A stretch of 9,437 nt of DNA from JBJEFI01 sp051873875. Lineage in GTDB: Bacteria > Bacillota > Bacilli > Bacillales > Bacillaceae_G. Of the stretch, positions 1 through 6,759 are shown in pieces. The DNA is taken from the NCBI GenBank assembly GCA_051873875.1, contig JBJEFI010000082.1:1-9437 (forward strand), read 5' to 3'. The notes under the pieces were generated by a model. The model ran no database searches. It had not been told where the DNA came from and worked only from the letters and a program-made list of their open reading frames with translations. The first letter of the stretch is position 1. Each line of letters opens with the position of its first letter. Position numbers and translations under genes: made by a program.

Positions 1-10
1 ACGTTGGTCT

Positions 11-106
11 GTCTTTTAAATCGTAGAGGGATAGCATTAGGAAAATTAAGAACAAAAAAATCAAACATAACGAGCAACTAGTTAGAATCGTAAAAGACTG
101 CTATTG
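11..106 (+). repeat. Degenerate CRISPR-like mini-array (two pseudo-repeats)
   Basis: Positions 22-33 (CGTAGAGGGATA) match 12 consecutive bases of the CRISPR repeat found 8.7 kb downstream, in the same orientation, and are preceded by a TTTTA-containing stretch as in the true repeat. A second, weaker copy (AATCGTA at 86-92, in a context like GAATCGTAAAAGACT) lies 67 nt further on. The array's own repeat-plus-spacer period is 65-68 nt. The two copies also share departures from the true repeat: an extra T before CGTA and a GC..ATT ending. Between them lies a spacer-sized stretch of about 36 nt. Either this is a crRNA-like regulatory element beside the cas promoter, or it is the decayed end of another array to the left. 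The first copy is well supported; the second is suggestive. Confidence 0.5.
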
Positions 107-166
107 CAAACGAATAGAAAGAGAACCAACAAAATAAATAAGTATATCAAAATTTAGTGGAATCTA

Positions 167-232
167 AATCAGACAAAAATTTGTATAGGTTTTATGATAC
201 TGTTTTATTTGTTGATATGTATTCGTCTGATT
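167..232. promoter_or_regulatory. Inverted repeat around the cas promoter, possible operator
   Basis: AATCAGAC at 167-174 is the exact reverse complement of GTCTGATT at 225-232, with 50 bp between the arms. The right arm sits in the spacer between the candidate -35 and -10 boxes, and the left arm lies about 40 bp upstream of the -35 box. This geometry would suit a repressor binding two sites with DNA looping. No regulator gene is present in the window. An 8-bp inverted pair can arise by chance, so confidence is low. Confidence 0.3.
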
Positions 233-239
233 ATATAAA
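212..239 (+). promoter_or_regulatory. Candidate sigma-A promoter of the cas operon
   Basis: TTGATA at 212-217 (5 of 6 against TTGACA) and TATAAA at 234-239 (5 of 6 against TATAAT) are separated by 16 nt, close to the preferred spacing. Transcription would begin near 245, giving an untranslated leader of roughly 100 nt before cas6. It is the only good promoter I see ahead of cas6, and the genes from cas6 to cas2 are close enough to share it. Chance matches are common in AT-rich DNA, so this is a prediction. Confidence 0.5.
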
Positions 240-335
240 TAAGATCAACTTGTGAAATGCACTATTAAAAATTCAATTTACTGAATATTAACAATAAAGT
301 AATGATTGCCTAGATTTATTGCTTGAAAAAATAAA

Positions 336-343
336 AAGGGGTG
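336..343 (+). promoter_or_regulatory. Ribosome binding site that fixes the cas6 start
   Basis: AAGGGGTG pairs well with the 3' end of 16S rRNA and ends 5 nt before the TTG at 349. No comparable site precedes the in-frame TTG at 319, so 349 is the better start. Confidence 0.75.
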
Positions 344-348
344 ATAAA

Positions 349-1056
349 TTGAGAGTTCAATTACATTTTGAAATGCCTGAAGCATTTCAAATATCGTATC
401 GATTAGCAATTTTATCCTACATCAAAGAATCCATACGTATTCAGTCAAATGAATACTATCAATCATTTTTTATCGACAATAAGCAAAAAATGAAACCCTA
501 TGCATTTGGTGTTTATTTTCATAATATTAGGACCGAAGGTGATTACATCCATGCTGATTCCTTGAAAGTAACAGTTTCTTCATCGGACGTAGCATTCATT
601 ATATTGCTGTTAAATGGATGCCAACAAGTTAAAGCGTTCACATATAAAAACATGACTTTAACTTTAAAAAGAGTGGAATTATTAAGGGAAAAAAACATAA
701 ACCTTTCACAAATATGGATGCAGACAATTTCTCCTATATTAATTGAATCCAAAGAAGGAAAACCACTATTGGTAGATGATGAGAACTTTGAACGTGAGTT
801 CAATTACATTACGTCAAAAATGATCGTGGAAATCGAAGGTAGATCTTTATATCAACCTTTAAAAATATTAAAACATAATCTCCATAAAACAGTTATTAAA
901 GAAAACTTTCATCAGTCGCAAAACAAAGCATTATATTTCACAGCTCAAAAGGGAAAATTTCTCTTGGAAGGAGATCCAAGAGATTTAATGCATTGCTATC
1001 AGAATGGCTTAGGTTGGCGAACAGGTGTCGGTTTTGGCTGTATTGAATTACTATAG
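349..1056 (+). CDS. cas6: CRISPR-associated endoribonuclease Cas6 (type I-B)
   Basis: Cas6 cuts the long array transcript inside each repeat to release crRNAs carrying an 8-nt repeat-derived 5' handle. The 235-residue protein opens with MRVQLHFE, the usual first beta strand of the Cas6 ferredoxin-like fold. It ends in the glycine-rich RNA-binding loop GLGWRTGVGFGCIELL (about residues 220-235), the hallmark of the family. The first gene position in a type I-B operon fits. The start is the TTG at 349, preceded by AAGGGGTG. The stretch before the PYAFGVYF strand (residues 51-58), where many Cas6 proteins carry the catalytic histidine, has no His between residues 6 and 58 but does have Tyr36 and Tyr37. 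Either another residue does the chemistry or this is normal for the subfamily. The gene ends 17 nt before cas8. Confidence 0.9.
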   Translation: MRVQLHFEMPEAFQISYRLAILSYIKESIRIQSNEYYQSFFIDNKQKMKPYAFGVYFHNIRTEGDYIHADSLKVTVSSSDVAFIILLLNGCQQVKAFTYKNMTLTLKRVELLREKNINLSQIWMQTISPILIESKEGKPLLVDDENFEREFNYITSKMIVEIEGRSLYQPLKILKHNLHKTVIKENFHQSQNKALYFTAQKGKFLLEGDPRDLMHCYQNGLGWRTGVGFGCIELL

Positions 1057-1073
1057 CAAGGAGGTGTGAATGT

Positions 1074-2810
1074 ATGTCAACAATTCGATTGGATGTATCG
1101 TCATGGTTAAACAATGCTGGTTTAGTAGGTTTTATTAATATTTTAGAAGCTGCAGATAAGCATGTAACTCCAAAACAGAACTATGTAGAGTTTGACAGTT
1201 CAGTATTAGAGAATTTTGCAGATGACTATTTCAATTATTTCGCAACAAAATATTCTGATCACTTATCCTATACAGCCATTATAAAAAAGGGAAATAATCT
1301 TTTAGAAATAAAAGAGTGGAATGAATCGTTACTAGAGCTGTTTAATAAGGATATTGAATTTATCAAAAAACAATTAACAAGCAATAGTTATAAAGCAGCT
1401 TATGAAATGATGCCCCTAGAACCTGACGACATCTTGAATCTTGAAAAAGACCTTGCCAAGATTAAGCTGAAAGTAAACCAAAACGTCGTAGATATTCAAG
1501 AAAATATAGAGAGGGTATTACATTCCCTTCAAAACATACTTACTATTATTCAACATCCAGATATTAAGAAATACATTCTTGCAAAAAATATAATCTATAC
1601 AATCATTGATAAATTTTGGGGAAATGTATCCTTTTTGAATAGCCAAGCCAAAAATAATGATGTTTATCATGAATATGAAAGCTACTTTATAGACCCTGTA
1701 CATGATTACTATTCAGCTGACCATAAAAAGGATAAATATTGTTGCTTAACTTGCTCTCGTCCTATTAAAAAGTTAGGAAAGCCAGCTTCTTATGATTTAG
1801 CTTGGCTAAATAAGATGGGCGTAGATATAAAGCGAAAAACTTCTCATTTTTGGAACTTAAATGCTAGCACCAACTATATTTGTCCAATATGTAATCTCAT
1901 TTTCTCTTGTATCCCTGCAGGATTTAGCGTTATCAAAGGACAAGGCTACTTTGTAAACAGTAATAGCAATGTGAAAAAAATGATAAAGCTAAATAACAAT
2001 GGAGAAGAAATTGCAATTCGTGAAAACGATACTATTCAATTAATGGAATTGAGATCATATTATCAATTGCTCGATTATATGGAACAGCAAAAAATAAAAA
2101 AAACAACCAGTGAGATAGATAATATACAAATTATCAAGTTTAGTAGTAAAACAAAAACGGATCAACAAAGACCATATACTTTTAATGTATTATCTAAAGA
2201 TAAATTACAGATTATTCAAAGAAATTCCAAGGCGTTAAATGAACTCGTTAACAAATTTATTAAGCTAAATGATGATTTATATATGAACGTGTATCAATCT
2301 GTAGTAGAGCGATTATATCAAAATCGAAATCAATTTGATTTAATTGGATTGCTTTGTCGCAATGCTATGCCGACAAAAGGGGAAGTTTCTCTCCAAAATA
2401 TAAAAGTAATTCGTCAAATCCTTTATTTTAATAACGATTTCTTATGGACTATAAACAGGAGGGAGAATGATTCTATGAATGGTTATACGTCTTATGTGAA
2501 AAGAGAAACAATTAAAGAGATTGAAAAAGCAGGTAAAATATTATCCCTCACTTACGCAAAGAAGAATGCAACAAACAAGTTATCAGGAATTACATATCGA
2601 TTATTAAATGCATTAAAAACAAAAGATACAGGGAAATTCATGGATACTTTTGTGAATGCTCATTTATTTGGTGGCAAAGAAATACCAAAAGAGATAATTG
2701 AAGTTTTACAAGACGAAAATAAACTTCAAACCCTCGGATACGCATTTCTTATTGGTTTGAGATCTAGCATTTCAGAAAGTGAACTTGAAGGAGGCAAAGA
2801 AAATGAATAA
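1074..2810 (+). CDS. cas8b1: Type I-B Cascade large subunit Cas8b1/Cst1
   Basis: This is the large subunit of the interference complex. It recognises the PAM on target DNA and helps recruit Cas3. The protein has 578 residues and carries two zinc-binding-type CXXC motifs (Cys224/Cys227 in CCLTC, and Cys270/Cys273 in CPIC), the signature of the Cst1 'CXXC-CXXC' family. Another signature-like region is the C-terminal stretch around AHLFGGKEIPKEI. The start ATG has AAGGAGGTG 7 nt upstream. Its last 8 bases overlap the start of cas7 (ATGAATAA), pointing to coupled translation. The C-terminal fifth probably doubles as the small subunit Cas11b through an internal start at 2475. Cas8 proteins diverge quickly, so the subtype call rests on the CXXC pair and on the neighbouring Cst2-type Cas7 and Cas5t. 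Confidence 0.9.
   Translation: MSTIRLDVSSWLNNAGLVGFINILEAADKHVTPKQNYVEFDSSVLENFADDYFNYFATKYSDHLSYTAIIKKGNNLLEIKEWNESLLELFNKDIEFIKKQLTSNSYKAAYEMMPLEPDDILNLEKDLAKIKLKVNQNVVDIQENIERVLHSLQNILTIIQHPDIKKYILAKNIIYTIIDKFWGNVSFLNSQAKNNDVYHEYESYFIDPVHDYYSADHKKDKYCCLTCSRPIKKLGKPASYDLAWLNKMGVDIKRKTSHFWNLNASTNYICPICNLIFSCIPAGFSVIKGQGYFVNSNSNVKKMIKLNNNGEEIAIRENDTIQLMELRSYYQLLDYMEQQKIKKTTSEIDNIQIIKFSSKTKTDQQRPYTFNVLSKDKLQIIQRNSKALNELVNKFIKLNDDLYMNVYQSVVERLYQNRNQFDLIGLLCRNAMPTKGEVSLQNIKVIRQILYFNNDFLWTINRRENDSMNGYTSYVKRETIKEIEKAGKILSLTYAKKNATNKLSGITYRLLNALKTKDTGKFMDTFVNAHLFGGKEIPKEIIEVLQDENKLQTLGYAFLIGLRSSISESELEGGKENE
2457..2463 (+). promoter_or_regulatory. Internal ribosome binding site within cas8
   Basis: AGGAGGG lies inside the cas8 reading frame. 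It precedes an out-of-frame ATG at 2467 and an in-frame ATG at 2475 (11 nt after its last G). It is as strong as the sites in front of the real genes of this operon, which is unexpected inside a coding region unless it is used. Confidence 0.65.
2475..2810 (+). CDS. cas11b: Putative Cascade small subunit Cas11b, internal start in cas8
   Basis: In several type I systems, including I-B, the small subunit Cas11 is made from an alternative start near the 3' end of the large-subunit gene (established in the literature). Here an in-frame ATG (Met468 of Cas8) follows the internal site AGGAGGG and gives a 111-residue product beginning MNGYTSYVKRETIKEIEKAG and sharing the Cas8 stop. That length suits Cas11, and the sequence looks largely helical and lysine-rich, as expected for a subunit lying along the Cascade belly. 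The 11-nt spacing from the site is slightly long. A three-codon reading frame (2467-2478, stop overlapping this ATG as ATGA) may bridge the gap by re-initiation. There is no separate cas11 gene in the operon, which strengthens the case. Expression is inferred, not seen. Confidence 0.65.
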   Translation: MNGYTSYVKRETIKEIEKAGKILSLTYAKKNATNKLSGITYRLLNALKTKDTGKFMDTFVNAHLFGGKEIPKEIIEVLQDENKLQTLGYAFLIGLRSSISESELEGGKENE

Positions 2811-3693
2811 AAAAGGGTTAACAATGACGTTCATTATCGAAGCTGAAAGTGCAAATTATGGTGAAGGGGTAGGAAACGTTACAGCTCTTAAAAAGATGAC
2901 ACGTGGTACCGGAGATAGCTTTACTTATATTTCTCGCCAAGCACTTCGTTATAATATCATTCAACAAATGGGTGTTGATACGACACCTTTACAAGTAGAT
3001 AAAACGGTTATTCAATTCCATCCTGATGCACTCATTACAGACAATCCAGAAATAGATCTATTTGGTTACATGAAAACCAATAAGGAAACAAAAACGCGTG
3101 CAGCAGTCGCTCGTCTTTCAAATGCTGTAGCATTAGAAAGTTTTCAAGCAGATATTGATTTTTTAACGAATAAAGGATTACTAGATCGATATCAAAACGA
3201 AACAGATTTAGAGAAAAAAGCAGATATTAAAGGCGGTAATATCGCTCAAAGTGAAATTCACCATTCTTATTATGCTTATACCATTACGGTCGATCTTGAT
3301 CAAGTTGGTATCGATTCAAATGAAAATATCGAAATTACTAATGAAGAAAAAGCAAAACGTGTTCAACTCTTAGTCAATACTTTAAAGTTCTTATATCGTG
3401 ATATAAAAGGCCGCCGAGAAAATCTATCACCTATTTTTGCTATTGGTGGTGTATATGACATTAAAAATCCGTTCTTTGAAAATCGAGTTAAAGTTAAGCA
3501 AAACAGATTACGTACAGAGTCATTAAAGCAAGTACTAACATTAGATTCTCATGTAGCAGAACAAACCAAATGTGGATTTATTGAGGGTATCTTTGATAAT
3601 GATGCTCAAATTATTGAGGATTTACATCCATTATCAATTGGAGACTTTTTTAACTATATTAATAATGAAATACAAGCTTACTATTTAAATTAA
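2803..3693 (+). CDS. cas7: Cascade backbone subunit Cas7 (Cst2/DevR family)
   Basis: Cas7 polymerises along the crRNA to form the Cascade backbone. The 296-residue protein begins MNKKGLTMTFIIEAESANYG. Its early region matches the Cst2/DevR pattern: an N-terminal strand, Asn-Tyr-Gly, then a basic segment KKMTRGTGDSFTYISRQALR (about residues 27-46) that lines the RNA. The start is the ATG at 2803, with AAGGAGG 8 nt upstream. The same frame extends upstream to a GTG at 2779, but that has no ribosome site and lies deeper in cas8. The 8-nt overlap with cas8 and the 13-nt gap to cas5 mark one co-translated Cascade block. Confidence 0.93.
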   Translation: MNKKGLTMTFIIEAESANYGEGVGNVTALKKMTRGTGDSFTYISRQALRYNIIQQMGVDTTPLQVDKTVIQFHPDALITDNPEIDLFGYMKTNKETKTRAAVARLSNAVALESFQADIDFLTNKGLLDRYQNETDLEKKADIKGGNIAQSEIHHSYYAYTITVDLDQVGIDSNENIEITNEEKAKRVQLLVNTLKFLYRDIKGRRENLSPIFAIGGVYDIKNPFFENRVKVKQNRLRTESLKQVLTLDSHVAEQTKCGFIEGIFDNDAQIIEDLHPLSIGDFFNYINNEIQAYYLN

Positions 3694-3706
3694 GTAGGTG
3701 ATAGAT

Positions 3707-4441
3707 ATGCAATCGATCCGACTAAAGCTATATCAAAACCTTGTAAACTACAAGCTGCCTACTAGTTTTCAACTAAAAGAAACATATCCATTACCACCGT
3801 ATTCAACAATTTCAGGAATGATACATCGTGTTTGTGAGTTTAAGGAGTACCATCCAATGAAAATAAGCGTTCAAGGTGACTATTATGCAAAAGTGAATGA
3901 TTTGAATACACGTTATGAATTCTCTGGAGGCTACTACGAAAATAAACGCCGTCATCCCGTTAAATTACATTCTAGTAAAGAAAATCGTGATTATGGAATG
4001 GTTAGGGGAGTCACAACAACAGAATTATTAACTGATGTAGAATTGATCATTCATATTCTTCCGGAAAATGAAGAAGATTTAATCACCATATATCAAGCGT
4101 TTAAGCAACCGAGCGAGTATCTTTCCTTAGGGAGACGAGAAGATATTGTTCGAATAGATGAAGTGGAACTCGTTCAAGTAGAAGAAAAAGTGTTGGAAGA
4201 TGTTTATATTTTGGACCATTCGGCGTACATTCCAATGTCATATGCAGAAGACTATGACCAAGAAGATGTTACAGTTTACCATATTAATCGTTACTATGAA
4301 AAAGTACAGATAAAAAAGGGTGTTGAACAGCGTAGATGGAAAAAAGTTCCCGTCATACATGCAGCCAATGGAAAAAAAATCTATCCAGGTACTATCGTTT
4401 TTGAAGATCAACAAAATAAATGCTTAGTCTTTTACGCATAA
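3707..4441 (+). CDS. cas5: Cascade subunit Cas5t (type I-B)
   Basis: Cas5 caps the 5' handle of the crRNA and contacts Cas8. The protein has 244 residues. An N-terminal RAMP strand (SIRLKLYQNLVNYKL) is followed by YPLPPYSTISGMIH at residues 27-40, which matches the proline-rich PPxST-x-x-GMI helix start typical of Cas5. The start ATG at 3707 is preceded by AGGTGAT with good spacing. A GTG at 3698 in the same frame would place the start on top of that site, so it is less likely. The stop codon (4439-4441) lies inside the left arm of a 13-bp hairpin that separates this gene from cas3. Confidence 0.9.
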   Translation: MQSIRLKLYQNLVNYKLPTSFQLKETYPLPPYSTISGMIHRVCEFKEYHPMKISVQGDYYAKVNDLNTRYEFSGGYYENKRRHPVKLHSSKENRDYGMVRGVTTTELLTDVELIIHILPENEEDLITIYQAFKQPSEYLSLGRREDIVRIDEVELVQVEEKVLEDVYILDHSAYIPMSYAEDYDQEDVTVYHINRYYEKVQIKKGVEQRRWKKVPVIHAANGKKIYPGTIVFEDQQNKCLVFYA

Positions 4442-4467
4442 ATAAAGGGTTTATCCCTTTATTTATG
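4437..4467 (+). promoter_or_regulatory. Perfect 13-bp hairpin between cas5 and cas3
   Basis: CATAAATAAAGGG (4437-4449) and CCCTTTATTTATG (4455-4467) are exact reverse complements around a 5-nt TTTAT loop. The stem includes the cas5 stop codon and ends 3 nt before the cas3 ribosome site AGGAGG (4471-4476). The sequence after it (TATAGGAGGG) has no U-tract, so it does not look like an intrinsic terminator. It could protect the upstream Cascade mRNA from 3' exonucleases, act as an RNase processing site, or lower translation of cas3 relative to Cascade. Confidence 0.7.
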
Positions 4468-4483
4468 TATAGGAGGGAATTCA

Positions 4484-6745
4484 ATGGAAAATCTTTTTTT
4501 AGCTAAGTCAGCTGATAGTCTAAATACAGCAGAAACAATCGAAAAACATACTCAAAATTTATTAACTGCATTAGCACTACTAAAAAGCCTCTATCCAAAC
4601 ATCCCCCATTTAAATTGGGAACTATTAAAACAAGCCTGCCTATACCACGATGTAGGTAAAGCAAATACAAAGTTTCAAAATAAAATATTTAGAGTAATGA
4701 ACATAAACGACATGCTGCATGATTGTTTACCTTATCTGGATGAAATACCACATGGTTATCTTAGCTGTGCATTTATTCCTTTTCATCAATTTGACAATAT
4801 TGAAGATAGAAAAATCCTAGCACAGGCGGTTTATTTCCATCATAAACGTCCTGCAGTAGAACCGAATGCTTTACGACAAACTATCCAGCAAGATTTAAGC
4901 CAGTATTATCATGAGTTACAAAAGCATCTTACATTTCCTATCGTGGAACCTAATTATAGATTTTCAAGATATGCTACACCTAATAGAAGAATAAGAAAAG
5001 ATAGCCATGAAGATATAATACGCCAATTCATTATGGTTAAAGGTCTATTGAATAAGATTGATCACGCTGCTAGTGCTGGTATTCCCGTCGAAATCGAAAA
5101 TGATGGTTTATCGAATCATCTCAATCATTACTTTGCAAATAAACTAAACGCTGAACCGAATGAGCTTCAAAAATATATGATCGAAAATCAGGATGAAAAC
5201 AATATTATTATTGCTTCGACAGGAATAGGAAAAACAGAAGGAGCGCTATATTGGGTCGGAAATGGAAAAGGATTTTTCACGCTGCCATTACGAGTCTCTA
5301 TTAATAGTATTTATAAAAGAATATACGAACAAATGAATTTCCAAAAAGTTGCTCTGCTTCATTCGGAAACAGAATCAGAATACATCAAGAACGATATTTT
5401 CAATATTGATTATTATGAGCAAACAAAACAATGGTCAATGCCTCTCACGATTTGTACTTTAGATCAGATATTGGACTTTGTATTTAAACAAGAAGGCTAT
5501 GAAAAGAAACTAGCTATATTAGCTTATTCAAAATTAATTATTGATGAAATCCAAATGTATTCGCCTAAAATGTTAGCTTGTTTACTTTATGCCTTAAAAG
5601 AAATAACCGAAATTGGCGGTAAATTTACGATTATGACAGCTACATTTGCTCCATTTATTGATGATTTAATGAAAAGATTGCACATTGTAGCAAAAAAAAC
5701 TGCAACTCCTTTTTTTAAAGAAGTAAATGGGGAAGTTATGATCCGTCATCGTATGGTAGTGAAAAATAAAGGATTGTCAGTGGATGACATCCTCTTAAAT
5801 ACTGTAGATGAAAAAATATTAGTTATTGTTAATACGGTAAGTAAAGCACAAGCAATATATGATGAACTAACATTAACTCGGAAGGATGTTTTTTTATTTC
5901 ATAGTCGTTTTATTAAGAATGATCGAAAAACAAAAGAAGAGGCCATTATTAAAATGGGGAAACGGTCAAGTAAAGAAAAAGGTATTTGGATAACTACACA
6001 AGTAGTTGAAGCAAGTGTTGATATTGATTTTGATGTTCTTTATACCGAGTTATCAGATCTTAATGGATTGTTTCAAAGAATGGGCAGAGTATATCGCAAT
6101 AGAAGTTTAGACCATGAACGAATAAATATATACGTATACAACGGTGGAAAGGATTATACCTCTGGCATTTCAAGCGATAATAAAAGTGTTATCGATAAAG
6201 ATATTTTTTGCCTATCGAAAGAAGCTTTATCGCCGTATACAGAACCAACTATATTTACAGAAAACATTAAAATGAAGTTAATTGAAGAAAATTATACGAC
6301 TGCTAAATTAGAGAAAACATCGTATTATCTTGATATAAAAAGGTATTTGCAACTCCTAGATAATATTATTGAGTATGAAGAAATTGATTCTACACTAAGA
6401 AATTTACGTGATATTTTCAATGAAACGATAATTCCAAAGTCTGTTTACATAGAGAATGAAAATGAAATCAGCGATCTTCTTCAGGAATATAACCGTACAT
6501 TTAAGAATAATGATTGTGAGCAATCTCGAATTGATAGAGGTAAACTAAAGGATCAGTTATATGGCTTTACAGTAGATATTCCTAAGTATCGTATCAAATT
6601 AGCAAATCAACTAAATCGCTTCGAACGTAACATAAATTTAAGCCATTTTATATCTATTCCGGTTATTGATTATCCTTATGACCATACAAAAGGCCTGCAT
6701 TATACAAGTGAAGAAAAATTATTTGATGAAGACCAATTCTCTTGA
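4484..6745 (+). CDS. cas3: Cas3 helicase-nuclease (HD plus SF2 helicase)
   Basis: Cas3 is recruited to target-bound Cascade, nicks the displaced strand and degrades DNA while translocating. The 753-residue protein has an N-terminal HD nuclease: His22, His55-Asp56 in LYHDVGK, His90, the His119-His120 pair and Asp193 in KIDHAAS. A superfamily 2 helicase follows: Walker A STGIGKTE (Lys250), DEIQ (354-357) where many relatives have DEIH or DEAH, TAT (385-387), motif V near TTQVVEASVDIDFD (504-517) and motif VI QRMGRVYR (531-538). All expected catalytic motifs are present, so it should be active. AGGAGG sits 8 nt before the ATG. It follows the cas5-cas3 hairpin and ends 14 nt before cas4. Confidence 0.96.
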   Translation: MENLFLAKSADSLNTAETIEKHTQNLLTALALLKSLYPNIPHLNWELLKQACLYHDVGKANTKFQNKIFRVMNINDMLHDCLPYLDEIPHGYLSCAFIPFHQFDNIEDRKILAQAVYFHHKRPAVEPNALRQTIQQDLSQYYHELQKHLTFPIVEPNYRFSRYATPNRRIRKDSHEDIIRQFIMVKGLLNKIDHAASAGIPVEIENDGLSNHLNHYFANKLNAEPNELQKYMIENQDENNIIIASTGIGKTEGALYWVGNGKGFFTLPLRVSINSIYKRIYEQMNFQKVALLHSETESEYIKNDIFNIDYYEQTKQWSMPLTICTLDQILDFVFKQEGYEKKLAILAYSKLIIDEIQMYSPKMLACLLYALKEITEIGGKFTIMTATFAPFIDDLMKRLHIVAKKTATPFFKEVNGEVMIRHRMVVKNKGLSVDDILLNTVDEKILVIVNTVSKAQAIYDELTLTRKDVFLFHSRFIKNDRKTKEEAIIKMGKRSSKEKGIWITTQVVEASVDIDFDVLYTELSDLNGLFQRMGRVYRNRSLDHERINIYVYNGGKDYTSGISSDNKSVIDKDIFCLSKEALSPYTEPTIFTENIKMKLIEENYTTAKLEKTSYYLDIKRYLQLLDNIIEYEEIDSTLRNLRDIFNETIIPKSVYIENENEISDLLQEYNRTFKNNDCEQSRIDRGKLKDQLYGFTVDIPKYRIKLANQLNRFERNINLSHFISIPVIDYPYDHTKGLHYTSEEKLFDEDQFS

Positions 6746-6759
6746 AAGGGGTATTTCTC

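Larger units (their letters stand above)
1..348. other. Non-coding region upstream of the cas operon
   Basis: No convincing protein gene lies in these 348 bases. The stretch is very AT-rich. Its left part (about 11-106) holds two degenerate copies of the CRISPR repeat about 67 nt apart. Its middle (167-239) holds a candidate sigma-A promoter overlapped by an inverted repeat. The remainder, about 245-348, would be the 5' untranslated leader of the cas6 transcript, ending in a strong ribosome binding site. A 14-codon hydrophobic reading frame at 194-238 is discussed as a finding only. What lies to the left of position 1 is unknown, so whether a neighbouring array ends here cannot be settled. 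Confidence 0.7.

Noticed and set aside
160..174. A possible third pseudo-repeat (GAATCTAAATCAGAC)
   Set aside because: It lies 75 nt after the second copy rather than 65-68 nt and lacks the CGTA core; low-complexity chance is more likely.
153..180. A target for the upstream pseudo-spacer near the cas promoter
   Set aside because: The similarity (TTAG, GAA, ACAAAAA blocks) requires gaps, is A-rich and has no clear PAM, so it is not guide-like pairing.
319..348. Earlier TTG start for cas6
   Set aside because: It has no ribosome site, whereas AAGGGGTG is well placed for the TTG at 349, and the shorter protein begins like other Cas6 proteins.
543..803. An 86-codon minus-strand frame inside cas6
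   Set aside because: It is antisense to a clear Cas6 gene, has no good ribosome site and resembles no family I know.
1518..1703. A 61-codon minus-strand frame with hydrophobic stretches inside cas8
   Set aside because: It is antisense to cas8 in AT-rich sequence; the hydrophobicity follows from A-rich codons on the other strand, and nothing supports expression.
4437..4467. Intrinsic terminator between cas5 and cas3
   Set aside because: The stem is strong but no U-tract follows; a ribosome site for cas3 begins 3 nt later.
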